Shown here: positions 33,789 to 47,500 of the stretch, piece by piece
Layout of the letters: every line of letters begins with the position of its first letter
Numbering within the stretch: the first letter of the stretch is position 1
Assembly: GCA_028386065.3 (NCBI GenBank)
Contig: JAKUCV010006786.1
Location: forward strand, 1-64,000
DNA from: Turnera subulata
Lineage: Eukaryota; Streptophyta; Magnoliopsida; Malpighiales; Passifloraceae
Direction of reading: 5' to 3'
DNA: 64,000 nucleotides
The notes under the pieces: generated by a model
What the model was told of the DNA's origin: nothing
The model's input: the letters and a program-made list of their open reading frames with translations, nothing else
The model's database searches: none
Made by a program: the position numbers and the translations under genes

Positions 33789-34727
33789 AATCCGTCGTTT
33801 ATCCACTTGGTGCCTTAGTTGATAGTTGGAGGATCATCTCCTCGATAGACATTTTGTGAGGACCTATGAATTTATTAATTAGTTAAATGGAGATCAGCCC
33901 AGCATTTGATTTCTCTTCATTTGCGGGTGAATGCTGCTTTGTGTTCGGATGCAGTAATGTATTGAAGAGAGAGCTAAGGTGATGATGATGTTGGCACTGC
34001 CCCTGCAAGCACAGCACAAAACTAGGGTTGCAGTACATGAACCTATTATTATAAGAGACGCTGAAGGGCGAAGGTTGGAAAAAGCATCACCAATACAAAC
34101 ATATCCGCTTAGGTGTTCGGGAAGTAAAATGTAAAGAGTTCGAGTTACTTCGAGACAAATGGTCACTACATGGTCACTAGCTCTGTATTACTCGGCTACC
34201 CCGGCACATCTTGCCGGAATATTTATTATGCAGTTAAAGATCTCTAAACCGTTTCACTTGCTTGGTACGCCAGGAAAGTTAGAAGGTTATTTCATTGTGG
34301 AACACCATTACAAACTTATCATAGGTAGTAACTACAACTGGTAACATAAACTTCTGACTTCTGCATGAAAAAAATAAGAACCTTTCATGACTCATGTCCC
34401 AGTGCAGGATCTAAGTAGACTGCAAATGTAATACTAACTCAATATTTCTCGTTCCTATATAAGAACAGGGAACCACCCCCAAAATGAATTTACACCCTTG
34501 AGTACGGACCATAAAGTCACGTAGTTCAGTAGCATCTCGGAAAGGATGTGGATATGTTTGGCTACCTATATAGCCTGCCAAAGAAATGTAGTTTGTACAA
34601 ATGGCCTAAGCATTGCGTTGTACACAAGAACATTCAACAATATAAGCAGCACCACAACGGATGGTAGATGAGCTCATCCACTGTGCCCGAAGTTCTCCAA
34701 GACGGATCAAGAACTCTCAACATTTAA
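33789..34727. other. Convergent intergenic region between FKBP20-2 and CAT9
   Basis: Holds the 3' flanks of two converging genes. No coding exon recognised. Confidence 0.55.
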
Positions 34728-37700
34728 CTATCGAAGTGCTTCCGCAGGAGCTCTATGATAGACAATTGTTTCATCTGAATGTGGTTTGCCGTGATACTGT
34801 CCATAAAGAGCGTAAATTCCACACATGATAATGCTAAGAAAGACAAATCTCACCCATGCTTCTCCATGCAACTGCGCAGATAAACAGGTCAATCATCATT
34901 AAGCTGCTTTCTATATCAAACTTCCACTATCGACACTAGGGTATAATTAGTTAGCCATAGTAATTCAAAAGCATACCTGAGCAAACAGGAAGATGTTGAA
35001 GAAGATACTGACAGCTGGCAAGATGGGAACTCCGGGACAAGAAAACCCTGGAGGCTCTGTGTAAGCCTGATAAGAAGAATGACAAAAATGATTAAAATAT
35101 GCATAGCCAATGTGGCGTGGCATATGGGCCTAGTTGAAGACTGAAAATGCACAAGCGTTCAGAAATTGACAAGCACACAAAATTGAGACAGACTGCAAGG
35201 CCAACATTGCCCTGAGCAAGCCTGCTAATGCTTCAAATTAGTCGGCCAGAATCATTCCAAGCCTTTAACACTTGTTCCTTGTTAAAGCTAAGAATGATCC
35301 CCTCTCCCTAATGGAAACAAAGTTAATACTTCATTACATGAAACCATGAATTATGAGCTTTTTTGGGCATTGAACCCAGGATGAGAGCTTAAGGCCAACA
35401 CGACCTTCCACAGAGCCAGATGCCTCACTGGCAGCAGATGACAAATGTTACACTTCTAATTCCAATTTTGTATACACACGTGGAATAGAAAGTAATAGCT
35501 GGATGCAGGAAAAACAGTCATCATTCTTCAATTAGCAGTGTTGATCAGTGGAGTTGCCACTTTTAATTTCACAAGGTCCCTACTGGGAGTCTGTTTTGGC
35601 ACAAGTAATAACGTAATCCAGCGAGAAAAAGCAATAAAAGTTTGTCGTCATACATAATCCACATGCACAAGAGACCACAACCCATTAGTGGCCCTAGGAC
35701 TAGGAATTCTCAGTTTAGACCATTTCATCAATAGCAGACAGTATATCAACAAATCTAACCACTTACTCTCGCATAACCAGACACATACAAAACTGTGCCA
35801 TCCGTATGCAACACAGAGTTAAGCCTTCAGCATGGCATATGAAGAAGCAATTGCTCCGACTGGGTTTAGACTGGAAACCTACTAAAATGAGGTGCTTATC
35901 TCACTCTGTGACCTATTGAGCCAACCCTTGAGCTTAGCTTTCAGATTTTTACTAAGGAAGAAAACATTGACAGGAAACTGTATCTTTACATGACTTCTAC
36001 TACCGTAAATAAACATCATAGCCCGTCTCATATTGAGCCAAGTCCTCGAGGATAACTTTATTGGGGTTGCTTACCACAAACACTTTATGCTAATGTGAAG
36101 AATGAAACCAAGAAAACAGAAATCACATAGAAGACATGGAATTAATACTCACCTGACGAAAATAAAGAGCGGAAATGGAAAGTGCAGCTATAATAGCAGC
36201 CAAAATTGGATAAATGAATGAAGCATCAAAGCGGTAAAAGGCGCCAGCTGCAAAGCCACAGCAGGCAACTACGACAAGGAGAACGACTCCTTCGTGCCAG
36301 GCTGAAATCCATCTTTGAGAAACTTGACCCCCTGTCTTATCCTTCAAACGAAGAGTTACAACAGATGCAGAAACAACAGAGTAGCCAGTCTGCAACAAAC
36401 CTAATGTAATGTTAGGCGAGCGCAGCCCATTTCTTCATATCAGAATACTCAAGAACTAGTCCAAACAACAAGCTCCTATTACTCTGTCAAGCACCTAACA
36501 GTGTGCATATTGGCATTCATATTTCGCAGGAAGGAAGAGGCCAGTCACACTGTTAGGAGGAACAGGTTAAGCCAAAACTAGAAAAGGCTTGAATAAAACA
36601 ACCAATTCGAAATTAGAAGAGTAGCATACCAGAGAACCCACTGAAAGGATGCGAGAGAGCACACGCACATTGAATAGGCCTGCCAAAACAGCAGCAACAA
36701 TTCCAACCCAAACTTGGGAGTTAACAGGAGTGCGGCGTTTGGGGTTCACTACAGCAAATAAGGAAGGCAGCAAACCATCCCTTCCGAGGCCCAGGTATAA
36801 CCGAGACTGCCAACAAGAAAGGCACGCAATCATTCACATTTTGCTCCCGTATTACAGATGTCAATTACGTGGCAGGCTAGAGTGATTCACCTGAACATAA
36901 AGACCAACTAGAAGGGTCGTTGTAAGTCCAGCAACAGCACCAATGCTGATTAATACAGAAACAAACTTTAAGCCCTTGGACTGAAAAGCTTCAGCCAAAG
37001 GAGCATCTTCCCCAATGAGTGTGTAAGGCAGCATCCCAGTGATGACCAAACAGACCCCAATGTAGAGCAAAATGCAGATGAGAAGGCTTCCCATGATGCC
37101 TAAGGGCAAATCCCTCTGAAAATCAAATGGAATCAGGAGAAAAGAAATGAAGAAATGAGATTGCGAAGCATCATTTTAGTGCAACAGTGGGAGTTTGCAG
37201 TGAAAAGAATAGAAAGAACGCGCCTGAGGTGACGTGGATTCTTCAGCGGAATTGGCGACGGCATCAAAGCCAACATATGCGAAGAATACGACAGTAGCCC
37301 CAGTAAAGATTGCTCTAACACCATTGGGAGCAAAGGGAGACCAATTTGAGGCATCGACCTCAAAGGAGCCAGCAAAGACGACGACAATGACAATGACAAC
37401 CTGCAGGTGGTGAAGCAGCAAAGGGAATTACAAGTTATCATAATAGTAGTTGTTGGATATTGATAAGTTTGTGTTTCTTTCTGAAAAGATAAGGTAGGTA
37501 TGTGAGTAGGATGATGAGATGATAGTAGTAGTAGGTACCTTGGTAACAGTCATGAAGGAGTTGATGAGGGAAGATTCTCGGACGCCCCAGCAGAGGAGGA
37601 GGGTGAGGAGGGCGAGGAGGAGGGGGGCCAAGACGTTGATGGAAAGGGTACCGCCGAAGAAGTCTTGGCCGCCGTGTCCAAGCCAGGGGGGGATGTGGTG

Positions 37701-38522
37701 TTTGAAAGCAGGGAAGAGCTCGAGGATGTTGACGACATAGCTGGCGAGGCTGCGGGCGATGCTGGCGGCGCCGATGTGGTAATCGAGCATGAGCTGGCCG
37801 AAGACAAGGAAAGCGGTGATCTCGTTGAAGGCGGAGTAGGCGTAGAGGTAGGCTCCCCCAACTACAGCCGGGAACCGAGAAGCCAGCTCCGCGTAACAGA
37901 GTGCATTTAGAATACACGATATCCCCGCCAGTGTAAAACTCACCGTGACTCCTGCTCCCAGTCCCACCCCAAATAATAAAAGATAAATTCTTCTTTTTTT
38001 TCTTGTTTTTTATTTTATTAAAAAAAAAAAAAGGGAAACGAGTAGTGGGTCAAATAAATTAGATATTGGTGTTAATTGAATTTAATCACAGGGAGGCAGC
38101 TAGCTAAGCTACTTTTACTCCTGGGATGGGATGGATATATGAGATAGTCTATGTATGATTAATATGTGTGGGAGGGAGTGTGGGTGTGGGTGTGGGTGTG
38201 GGTGTGGGTGTGTGAACGTACCTGGGCCAGCGTCGCGGGCGACGGTGCCGGTGATGACGAAGATGCCGGCGCCGATGGAGGCGCCGACGCCGAGGAGGAT
38301 GAGATCGAGGAGGCCGAGGCGGCGGGCGAGGAGGTCGGTGGAGGTGCGGTCGACGATGGCGTCGAAAGGGGAGTGGAGGGGTTTGGTGCGCTTGGCGGAG
38401 GACCAGCACTGGGCGAACCAGGAAGGAGGGGCGGGGGCGGAGGAGGAATAGTTGGAAGATGAGGAGGAAGAAGGGGGTAGAGGCGCAACACCCGCGCCGC
38501 CGCCGCTGCTCTCCCCTCCCAT
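34728..38522 (-). CDS. CAT9: Cationic amino acid transporter 9, chloroplastic/vacuolar type (APC superfamily)
   Basis: Eight exons on the minus strand: 38522-38222, 37951-37539, 37400-37224, 37115-36891, 36806-36630, 36389-36153, 35066-34977, 34871-34728, totalling 1764 nt and 587 residues. After a Gly/Ser/Pro-rich N-terminus and KRTKPLHSP comes the CAT core: LILLGVGASIGAGIFV (TM1), ALCYAELASRFP, FGQLMLDYHIGAA, FFAYVGFDAVANSAEES, RDLPLGIMGSL, and SRLYLGLGRDGLLP. About 14 hydrophobic spans are visible. The PSW...KRTKPLHSP N-terminus and YGQYH C-terminus fit CAT9 (Arabidopsis At1g05940), a proton-coupled amino-acid transporter of endomembranes. Intron 3 uses a GC donor (CAG/GCGCG), because the only nearby GT breaks the frame. 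Intron 6 (36152-35067) contains tRNA-SINE-like pieces. Confidence 0.94.
35365..35418 (-). repeat. tRNA-like SINE remnant in CAT9 intron 6 (first)
   Basis: On the minus strand TGGCTCTGTGG (box A-like) is followed about 30 nt later by GGGTTCAATGCCC (box B-like), the spacing of a tRNA-derived Pol III promoter. It lacks tRNA folding, so a SINE head is more likely than a tRNA gene. No poly(A)/T tail or target duplication was established. Confidence 0.4.
35862..35926 (-). repeat. tRNA-like SINE remnant in CAT9 intron 6 (second)
   Basis: The minus strand reads TTGGCTCAATAGGT and, downstream, GGTTTCCAGTCTAAACCC, a looser box A/box B arrangement. Weaker than the first. Confidence 0.3.
38178..38214. 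repeat. TGGGTG-type microsatellite in CAT9 intron 1
   Basis: Five to six units of GGGTGT in the plus orientation, starting about ten bases inside the intron from the exon 1 donor. Confidence 0.85.
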
Positions 38523-41506
38523 TTTTCTTCTTCAGGCAATTATTTTTGTTGTGGGTTCTTTTTTTGGTCTCAATTGTATAATATGGATGGGTGTGGAGAC
38601 GATGATGGATATCGATCGATCGCTCGCCCGCCTCCACGGGGGCTTCGTTCGGACAAGTCAGAGAGTTTCAATTAAAAACTCTGGAAAATCAGAAAAAGAC
38701 AGACGGAAAGAAGAGAATTACTACTTCCTTTTGTATTTTGTTTGTGGTGTTACTACTAATAATAATAATGATATATGTAATGTAATGTAAGTGATAATTA
38801 TTTCCCCTCCCTCCCTGATAAGAAAAAAAGCCAAAGGTCGTTGTTGCCTTTGCCACCTTTGTTGCCTTGTTGGTTTGTTTTTGTTCGTTTCGGTTTCTAA
38901 TCATTGAATTGATGATGTCATCTCTCTGTCCCGAAACTTCGTTTTGCCCGCGCCCGCGTGTGTGTGCGCGCCTTCTCTTCTTGCCTTTCCTGTCTGTCTG
39001 TCTGTCTGTCTGTAATACAATACAATACAAGTACTACTACTACTCCTACACTAGTAGCAAAGTACTAAGTAAGTACGTAGTAACATAACAAAACACTTGC
39101 ACAATTGCACAATTCTCTCTTCCACACTGCGTTTTGTTCAGTCAACCTGCCTTTTCTCTGGTACAAACGAAGAAAGAAGTCCCTCTTACTATACTATACT
39201 AGTCACTACTATGTAATATAACTACTGTTACTAACTACGGCCTCCGATCCCAAGTGTTTATATGTATGTAACTCTTCAACTCCCCACCCACACACACACA
39301 CATAGTATCTAATCGTGCTTATCTAGCTAGCTAGCTTAGCTGTGTGATTTTTCCATCCTTCTCTCCTCATTTCCTTACTCTCCCTGATCTCTCCCATCAC
39401 CTAACTTCTTAATCTTTCCTCACCAACGTACAACACCATTCTCTTTCCTCCCTTCCTTTATAATTAACCTTCAAATCAAACCCCCTGCAGTATATGATCC
39501 AACTGCACTGCACTGCATGTATCACCACTTCTCCTTCTGCATTCTTTAATTTGTCTCATAAACCCTGCTTCCTTCCTTCCTTCCTTCCCCGTATACATGT
39601 TGGCGTAGCTATCTACTCACTAGCTAGTGACACTATTTCTTTTCTTACCAATGAATCCACTCCATTAATTAATCATAAAGCAAAAATATATAAATTGCCC
39701 CAAATCTTCTACCATCCAACTCTTATATATATATATACAAATTACTCATCAACACACACGACATTGCCAATAATTCTTTTTTTTTTTTTTCTTTCCGACA
39801 AGAGAAGAAGATGAAGAAGACACAATGCTTACACCGCGTGCACAACAATTTTTTGCCTATTTCTCAATTATCTATCTTGTCTGAGATTGAGAACGTTTCT
39901 CCTCAATCAAGATGCAAAATCAGCTATTACGTACCTGTGCATATTGTTTCCTCGTGGTTCCAGCTTGAAAATCTTCCAAATTCTTCCCTTATATATGTGT
40001 AAAACATGCATGCTAAAGAACACATCTGCGCGTCTAGATAGAAATAGAATCAATCTAGGTATTATCCTATGTATACACTTTTGTTGTATATTCTGTGTTT
40101 TCATCGAATTGTTTGAAAGATTAATGGCCAGCCAAAGTCACTTGATCGAAGAGGAGGAAACTGAAGTTCGCACTTGCCAAAAATAATTTGTACATCCATT
40201 GTGTACCACCATATAGATACTGAAACAAAGACATGATGGGAACATACATAGATTGGGTCCCCTATTGGAGTTGCCATTGTTCTGTTCCGTGGCTATTGTT
40301 TTTGTAACAAGATGTCATTTTAGGTGGAAAACCAAAATCCTACAATTGGAATGGACCAGGAAGCACCAATTAGTTAATAGTCTCGGAAATTGTTAAAAGA
40401 AATGAATAGGTGTGTAGAAAATGTAAGTAAAATATATGAGAAATGCAGGGGAGGGGAGGAGGTGATTGAGTCTTTATATTACCCGTATGAACTGTAGTTA
40501 GTTTCACACCACACCCACAGCCATCCCCTTCCTTCTATGAGTATGAATGACAATTCACAAAGGATATCATCCACACATAAGTATCACACTGCCCCCTCTC
40601 CTCTCCTCTCCTTCTTAATGCAGTAAATAATGTAATTCATTCAATCTCTTTTTTTTTCTCTTAATTTGTTTCTATTTTTCTCTTAATTTCTATTTTTTTT
40701 TCTTCGCACAGACACAAACCTACAAGCTCTTTTCTCTCTCTATTACATCTCTTCTTTTAGTTTTTTACATACATAAATATTTTTGTTGCCTAACAGGAAA
40801 GGAAAAACAAAATTAGGAGGGGGAGAGATAGATAGATAATACATACATAAGATGGAGAGATAATTGAGCACATGCTTTGCCTTTGCCTTTGCCTTTGGGG
40901 GTTTCTTTCTTTCGTTTCTTTCTCTCTCGTTTTCGCCAAGCCAACTGAATTCCTTTAATAATCCAGTTTTGCCATTTCCTCCTTATTTTTCTTTCATTCT
41001 ATATGGTATCATAAAGCAGAGCAGCTTCATTTGACTCTTTCTTGATTGCAATCCCAATCCAACCCCACCTCAAAGATTTAAGAGCTTTGCACTCAAAAGA
41101 CACATAAACCTACAAAGACCCAGGTTTGATAATAAATAAAAAAAAAAGAATTGATTTTGTTCTCTTGCAATGCATTTATGATTCCAGCTTATTGAGCTGT
41201 GGATGTCTGCAGGGTTTGGGCTTCTTACTTGATTATAAATTCTCAATCTTGTGCGCGATTACGGTGAGCAATTCTATTGGGTTGCTTGTGGATTAGGGTT
41301 TTTGTGGTGGGAGGAGCATTGATTTTGCTGCTCTGCTTGTGCTTTCTTAGGCTCAGGTTTCCAACTATATAGAATAGGGTGTGTATATGCCATTGGGTGT
41401 ATGCGTGTTCATTAGCTTGGGGGAGGGGTGAGACCGACCAATAAGATTTAGGTGTTGCAGGTACTCAATTGGGATAACATAATTTATTGCGACTTTGATT
41501 GAGATA
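38523..41506. other. Divergent intergenic region between CAT9 and ARABIDILLO
   Basis: Nearly 3 kb with no coding exon that I can support. Simple repeats: TCTG/TGTC near 38990-39013, TTCC near 39570-39588, CTTTGC near 40873-40898, plus several long T-runs. The right end has a probable ARABIDILLO 5'-UTR intron: donor after 41263 (ACG/GTGAGC), acceptor at 41460 (TTGCAG), leaving about 46 nt of leader before the ATG. Confidence 0.5.
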
Positions 41507-44500
41507 ATGAGTCGTAGGGTGCGGCGGAAAGTGGCAAACAAGGGTAAGGAGAAGGTGGTTTTGCCTAGTTACCCCGAGATTGAAACTGAGATTGGAGAAG
41601 AAGAAGAAGAAGAAGAAGATGTGTTGAGGAGTTGTCGTGCACAAGAGGCTGTTGATTGGACTGGCTTGCCTGATGATACTGTAATCCTGCTATTCTCCTG
41701 TTTGAATTATCGAGACCGAGCAAGCTTGTCATCCACATGTAAGACCTGGAGGGCTTTAGGCCTTTCTCCATGCCTCTGGACTTCATTGGATCTTCGCGCC
41801 CACAAGTGCGACGCCAACATGGCCGCCTCACTCTCCTCTAGATGTGCAAATCTTCACAAGCTTCGGTTCCGTGGGGCGGAGTCTGCAGATGCCATCATAC
41901 ATCTTCAAGCTAGGAATTTGCGAGAAATAAGTGGTGATTACTGTAGGAAAATTACGGATGCTACTCTTTCTATGATCGTGGCTCGACACGAGGCACTTGA
42001 AAGCCTCCAACTTGGGCCTGATTTCTGCGAGAGGATTAGTAGTGATGCAATCAAAGCAATAGCATTTTGCTGCCCTAAGCTAAAGAAGCTTCGCCTTTCA
42101 GGTATCAAGGATATCTGTGGTGGAGTCATCAATGCTTTGGCTAAGCATTGCCCAAATCTGATCGACGTTGGCTTCTTGGACTGTCTAAATGTGGATGAGG
42201 TAGCATTGGGAAATATAGTATCTCTTCGATTCCTGTCGGTTGCAGGGACATCAAGTATGAAGTGGGGAGTAGTTTCTCATCTTTGGCATAAGCTGCCTAA
42301 CTTGATTGGATTGGATGTTTCAAGAACTGATATTGGTCCAACTGCTGTCTCCAGACTATTATCGTCATCTCACAGCTTGAAGGTTTTGTGTGCTTTGAAT
42401 TGTCCAGTTCTCGAAGAAGACCCGGGATTCAGCGGGGCTAGATACAAAGGCAAATTGTTACTCGCACATTTCACGGATATTTTCAAAGGACTGGCTTCTT
42501 TATTTGTCGATACTACAGTGAAAGGGAAGAATATGCTTTTGGAGTGGAGGGGTTTGGAGACAAAGGATAGGAACCTAAATGACATAATGACATGGCTCGA
42601 GTGGATTCTATCACATACGCTGTTGCGCACTGCCGAAAGCAATCCCCAAGGTTTGGATGATTTCTGGCTGAAGCAAGGTGCAGCAGTATTGCTCAGCTTA
42701 ATGCAGAGCTCACAGGAGGAAGTTCAAGAAAGGGCTGCCACTGGACTTGCAACTTTTGTGGTCATTGATGATGAAAATGCTAGCATAGATTGTGGAAGGG
42801 CAGAGGCTGTTATGCGGGATGGTGGCATACGCCTTCTTCTAGGCCTTGCAAAATCCTGGCGGGAAGGTCTACAGTCAGAGGCTGCCAAGGTAAATTTCAT
42901 TTTGATACAATCATATACCACAGAAACCATATAGTCCAACTATTTAGAAGCCATTCAAACGGCTTTCTCATATTCATTCTATACTCTTTTGAAAACCAGT
43001 CAAGTATTTTGAATTTATTCATGCCTAAAGTTTCTAAATTGTTAAATTATGTAGGCCATAGCAAACCTGTCAGTGAATTCAAATGTGGCTAAAGCTGTTG
43101 CAGAAGAAGGAGGAATAGATATCCTTGCTGGTTTGGCGAGGTCCATGAATAGGCTGGTTGCTGAAGAGGCTGCTGGGGGACTTTGGAATCTTTCAGTTGG
43201 AGAAGAGCATAAGGTTATATATTTTTGTTGGTATTCTTTTTGCCATCACAGACTTATGTTCTTATCTAACCATGTCGATTTGAAAATTCTTAACAGGCTG
43301 CTATTGCAGAGGCTGGTGGAGTAAAAGCTCTAGTTGATCTTATATTCAAATGGTCATCTGGTGGTGATGGAGTTCTGGTTGAGTCTCTGACTGCCTGCTC
43401 TTTAGTTGTGCTCATTCCATGTCTTCCATAATTTAAATAGCTGATGTTGTAAAGTCCCTTTTTGTTGTTCCATTCTTGGGTTTTCAGGAACGTGCAGCTG
43501 GTGCTTTGGCAAATTTGGCAGCTGATGACAAATGTAGCATGGAGGTCGCACAGGCAGGTGGCGTACACGCTTTGGTAATGCTTGCTCGAAACTGCAAGTC
43601 TGAGGGAGTGCAGGAGCAGGTATGTTTTTTTTTCTCCTTTTCTGGGGATATTCCATGTATTTAGATTGCATCACTGAGATCTCTCTACGTGAAAAATTCA
43701 AGCTACCAATTGCCTTGTGCTTAAGATGTTTGAGATGTATTACTTACAGCATGGTTTGATGGATTAATGTGTGTATGTCTATGTGTGTTTGTGGCTTTCC
43801 TTTCTCTGTGGATGAAAGCTACTGAATTTTGGCATGTGAATTGATATCACATTGGGTGATTCCAGGCTGCTCGTGCCTTGGCTAACTTGGCTGCTCATGG
43901 TGATAGCAATACTAATAATGCTGCAGTTGGACAAGAGGCTGGTGCACTTGAAGCACTAGTTCAACTTACGCGGTCACTCCATGAAGGCGTCAGGTATTGC
44001 TCTCGTGAACCCTACTTCTGTCACTAATCCAAAACTGCGAGAATTCTTGGTACTTCTACTGGGTCAGTGCCTTGATATCCGATCATATTGATGATTGTTG
44101 GCACAATAATGAACAAAAATTACATGAACTTGCATGAAATTGAAATTGATTTGATTTGATTCTCAAAAAAAAAAAAAATTACATGAACTTAAACCTCTTT
44201 TTCCAATATGGCAATTAACGAGTCTAAGATCGCACTTGAAAACTTTATACTGCTTTATTCAAGTTATTTCTTTTTCTGTTGTGGATATTATTTTGGATTT
44301 CATTCCCTAAAATCTTTTTTTTTTTTCCATTTAATAATCAAAAGTCAATGCGTGGATGAATTCTGTTCTTGTTTATTTAGTTATCTATTTTCACTACATT
44401 GACTAAAAACCTATGTCTCTGCTTCTTTCACATTTATCACCGCCATAAAGCCCATCTTTTTTTGGTTGATGATTGTGCTTGGGACTATTGCCGATTGAAT

Positions 44501-47500
44501 TATATCTGAAGATGAAGCCTTTGTTTGCTTTTTGTATCATTGTTGGTTTATATTATGTTATCTTTGACTAACCTTGGAGGAAATCTGGAAACATATTCTA
44601 GAGTTCTTCCTAGTGACAATGATAGCAAATAGTATGAGTGGCATCTATGGCTCAATATATCTCTGAGCAAGCTTATTTTCCTTTTCCAATGTGTTTCATC
44701 CTGTATTGATTATGTCCTAACTGTTTCTTCAATAGGCAAGAAGCTGCCGGTGCATTGTGGAACCTATCATTTGATGACAGAAATAGAGAGGCCATTGCTT
44801 TAGCTGGTGGCGTTGAGGCCTTGGTATGATATTTTCCATCAATTCTAAATCTTCCTAGGCTTAGAAGGCTGCGGTAGTATTCCCACTTGCTCAATCAAGC
44901 AATAGTAAGTGCTTCATTAGAAGCGTCTCATAGGATGTATGTGCATAACAAACAAAGATGCCTCTCTGTTTCTCCTCTTAATATGGGAAATCAGCTTCTT
45001 GTTAGCTAATGAAATGGTGGGTTCATCATAGTGACAGCTATGTTGTTGACAATAACATTAATGACAGAGGCATGAATTATGAATTTTCCTTTGTTGAACT
45101 TTTGCATTCTATAAATAAGGGATAATGGTCACTTTTTGAGCTTTTAAAGTGAGCAGTACTGCCTCCGCATTATGCTATGGGAGTAATTGACCAGCAAAAT
45201 GCTTCCCTTTTCCTGATTTCCTCAAAATAAATAATGAAAGAAAGACCCTATTAGTGAGGGAGTATACTTGCAACACAAACGGAGTTCACATAAGCATTTG
45301 CTGCTGCAACAGTTGTTAACATAAACATTTTTTTTAGCATAAAAAGAACAGTTGTTACCGTATGTATTTGGTTACTCTTTTCCAACTGCAGTTCCTGAGG
45401 ACACCTTAGGGCTAACATTGATCACTTGTGCAAATTTTTCTTCAGCTATGGACTTTATGCATCTGATTGCTACATGATAAAATTCACTCTTTTATCTCAC
45501 TATGGATTGAGATGGGTCATTCTTCTACTTTGCTATATGTATATATAGATGGCATGTTTTTCAGCTCATTTCAGCCAGACTGGATTTTTGTTGGGGAAGT
45601 TTTATTCTTCATGATAATATTGTTTTTCCTGAACATGGCATCACTAATTCATTTCTTATTGCAAAGTGATGTAAATTTATGGAACTATTTTTATGTTGCT
45701 CTAAGTGTGCAACATGGCTATACAGCAATTACACCCAATTACTCTGGCTGCTTAGTTGCTAAGTTCGTGTGCTCACCTCCACTTGATCCTTAGCATTTTT
45801 TTCTACACCTTGTGGAAGTTTCAGAACAGTGAGATCCAATCTTTTCTTGGTTGTTCAGGTCGCTCTTGCACAATCTTGCTCAAATGCTTCCCCGGGTCTT
45901 CAAGAGAGAGCGGCTGGTGCCTTATGGGGATTGTCAGTGTCAGAAGCGAATAGGTAATGTACACTAGTTTTAACTTTTGTTTCCTTTTTCTGAATTTGTT
46001 TTTTATCTGTAGAATAGATTTATATGCACTCTTATGAAAAATCATTTTATTGTTTCTTTTGGGCTTTATGTTAACACTATGTATGCATATATTTGTTGTT
46101 CTTTATTAGTATTGCCATTGGACGAGAAGGTGGTGTTGCACCCTTGATTGCCCTAGCACGCTCTGAGGCTGAGGTTAGTGTTTCAATCTTTAAATAGCCA
46201 ATTCCTGAAATCATCAACGAATACTCTCAAATTTGCCTGGCATTTGCTTTTTATGTTTTTTCTTCTTTTCTTCTTTATAACCTTTGCTCTTCCTCTCTTT
46301 GGGAATTCCATTCTCATATTTTGATTGAGCTTAATATACATGCAATACGAGTTTGGACTCCTCAGTAAGTAAAAACTGCCTACACTTGGCAGATCTTTCT
46401 CGTGTTTAATTTTGTGAGTGGAGATTAAGCTTAGTGTCTTTTAACTTTCAGGATGTCCATGAAACAGCTGCCGGAGCTCTTTGGAATCTTGCTTTCAATC
46501 CAGTTAATGCTCTCCGTATAGTGGAGGAAGGGGGGGTTTTTGCACTGGTTGATCTATGTTCTTCCTCAGTATCAAAAATGGCACGCTTCATGGCTGCATT
46601 AGCGTTGGCATACATGTTTGATGGAAAGTATGTTCTAGTTACTAGAGCCAAAGCAGTCTGGAATGTCTGACGTTCTGTTCCTTTTGCTATTTCATTTATG
46701 TTTGTGGTGCTTGAGCCCTATATGTCTATATCCCTATTAAATGTTACTTGGTGAATGAGTTGTTTCTCAAGAGAAGCAATTAATTGCCACATAATCCTTA
46801 AAAAATATAATTTGATCACGTGTAGACTATTAATTACCTATCCATGTTGCCTTTTGGGATTCCCTATAATAGTTATTTCATGCAGAATGTCAAAAGGTTG
46901 AATTGCTATCATTTTACAGTCACGGGAGTATTAAATTTCTTTTCTTCTTGACAGAATGGATGAATGTGCATTAGTGGGATCTTCGTCAGAAAGCAGTTCA
47001 AAGGGTTTGAGTTTAGCTGGGGCTAGAAGGATGGCTCTGAAACACATTGAAGCTTTTGTCCATACATTTTCTGATCCTCAAGCATTTGCTTCCGCTGCTG
47101 CATCATCAGCTCCTGCAGCATTAGTACAAGTAACAGAGCGAGCTCGCATTCAAGAAGCAGGACATTTAAGATGCAGGTTTCACCTTCCTCTTTCCATCTA
47201 TCTCTTTCATATTTTGACTTATGAAATGACTCATTTTTAATTATAAGTAAGGATTTGCAAAAGCAAAACATTGCGTGCTCTGATTTTTGAAAACCCAGTG
47301 GTAGTTGCTTTGCTCTTTATGATTAAGCTTAGTGATTATGTAAAATGAAGAATATATATACATATAACATGCTGATTTTCTGTATGCAAAGTTTCTCTAC
47401 TTGACATCCCAACTTCTAGGACATCTATGTTTCATACTGCGGAGTTCAATTTGCAATTTTGCTCCGTCAAGCTGCTGTTTATTCTTTATCATGTGATATC

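Noticed and set aside
37438..37917. 159-residue Arg/Pro/His-rich frame opposite or out of frame with CAT9
   Set aside because: Out-of-frame translation of GC-rich CAT9 exon 2; composition is an artefact of codon use.
38149..38637. Pro/Arg/His-rich frames at the CAT9 first exon
   Set aside because: Alternative frames of the GC-rich exon 1 and the adjoining GGGTGT microsatellite.
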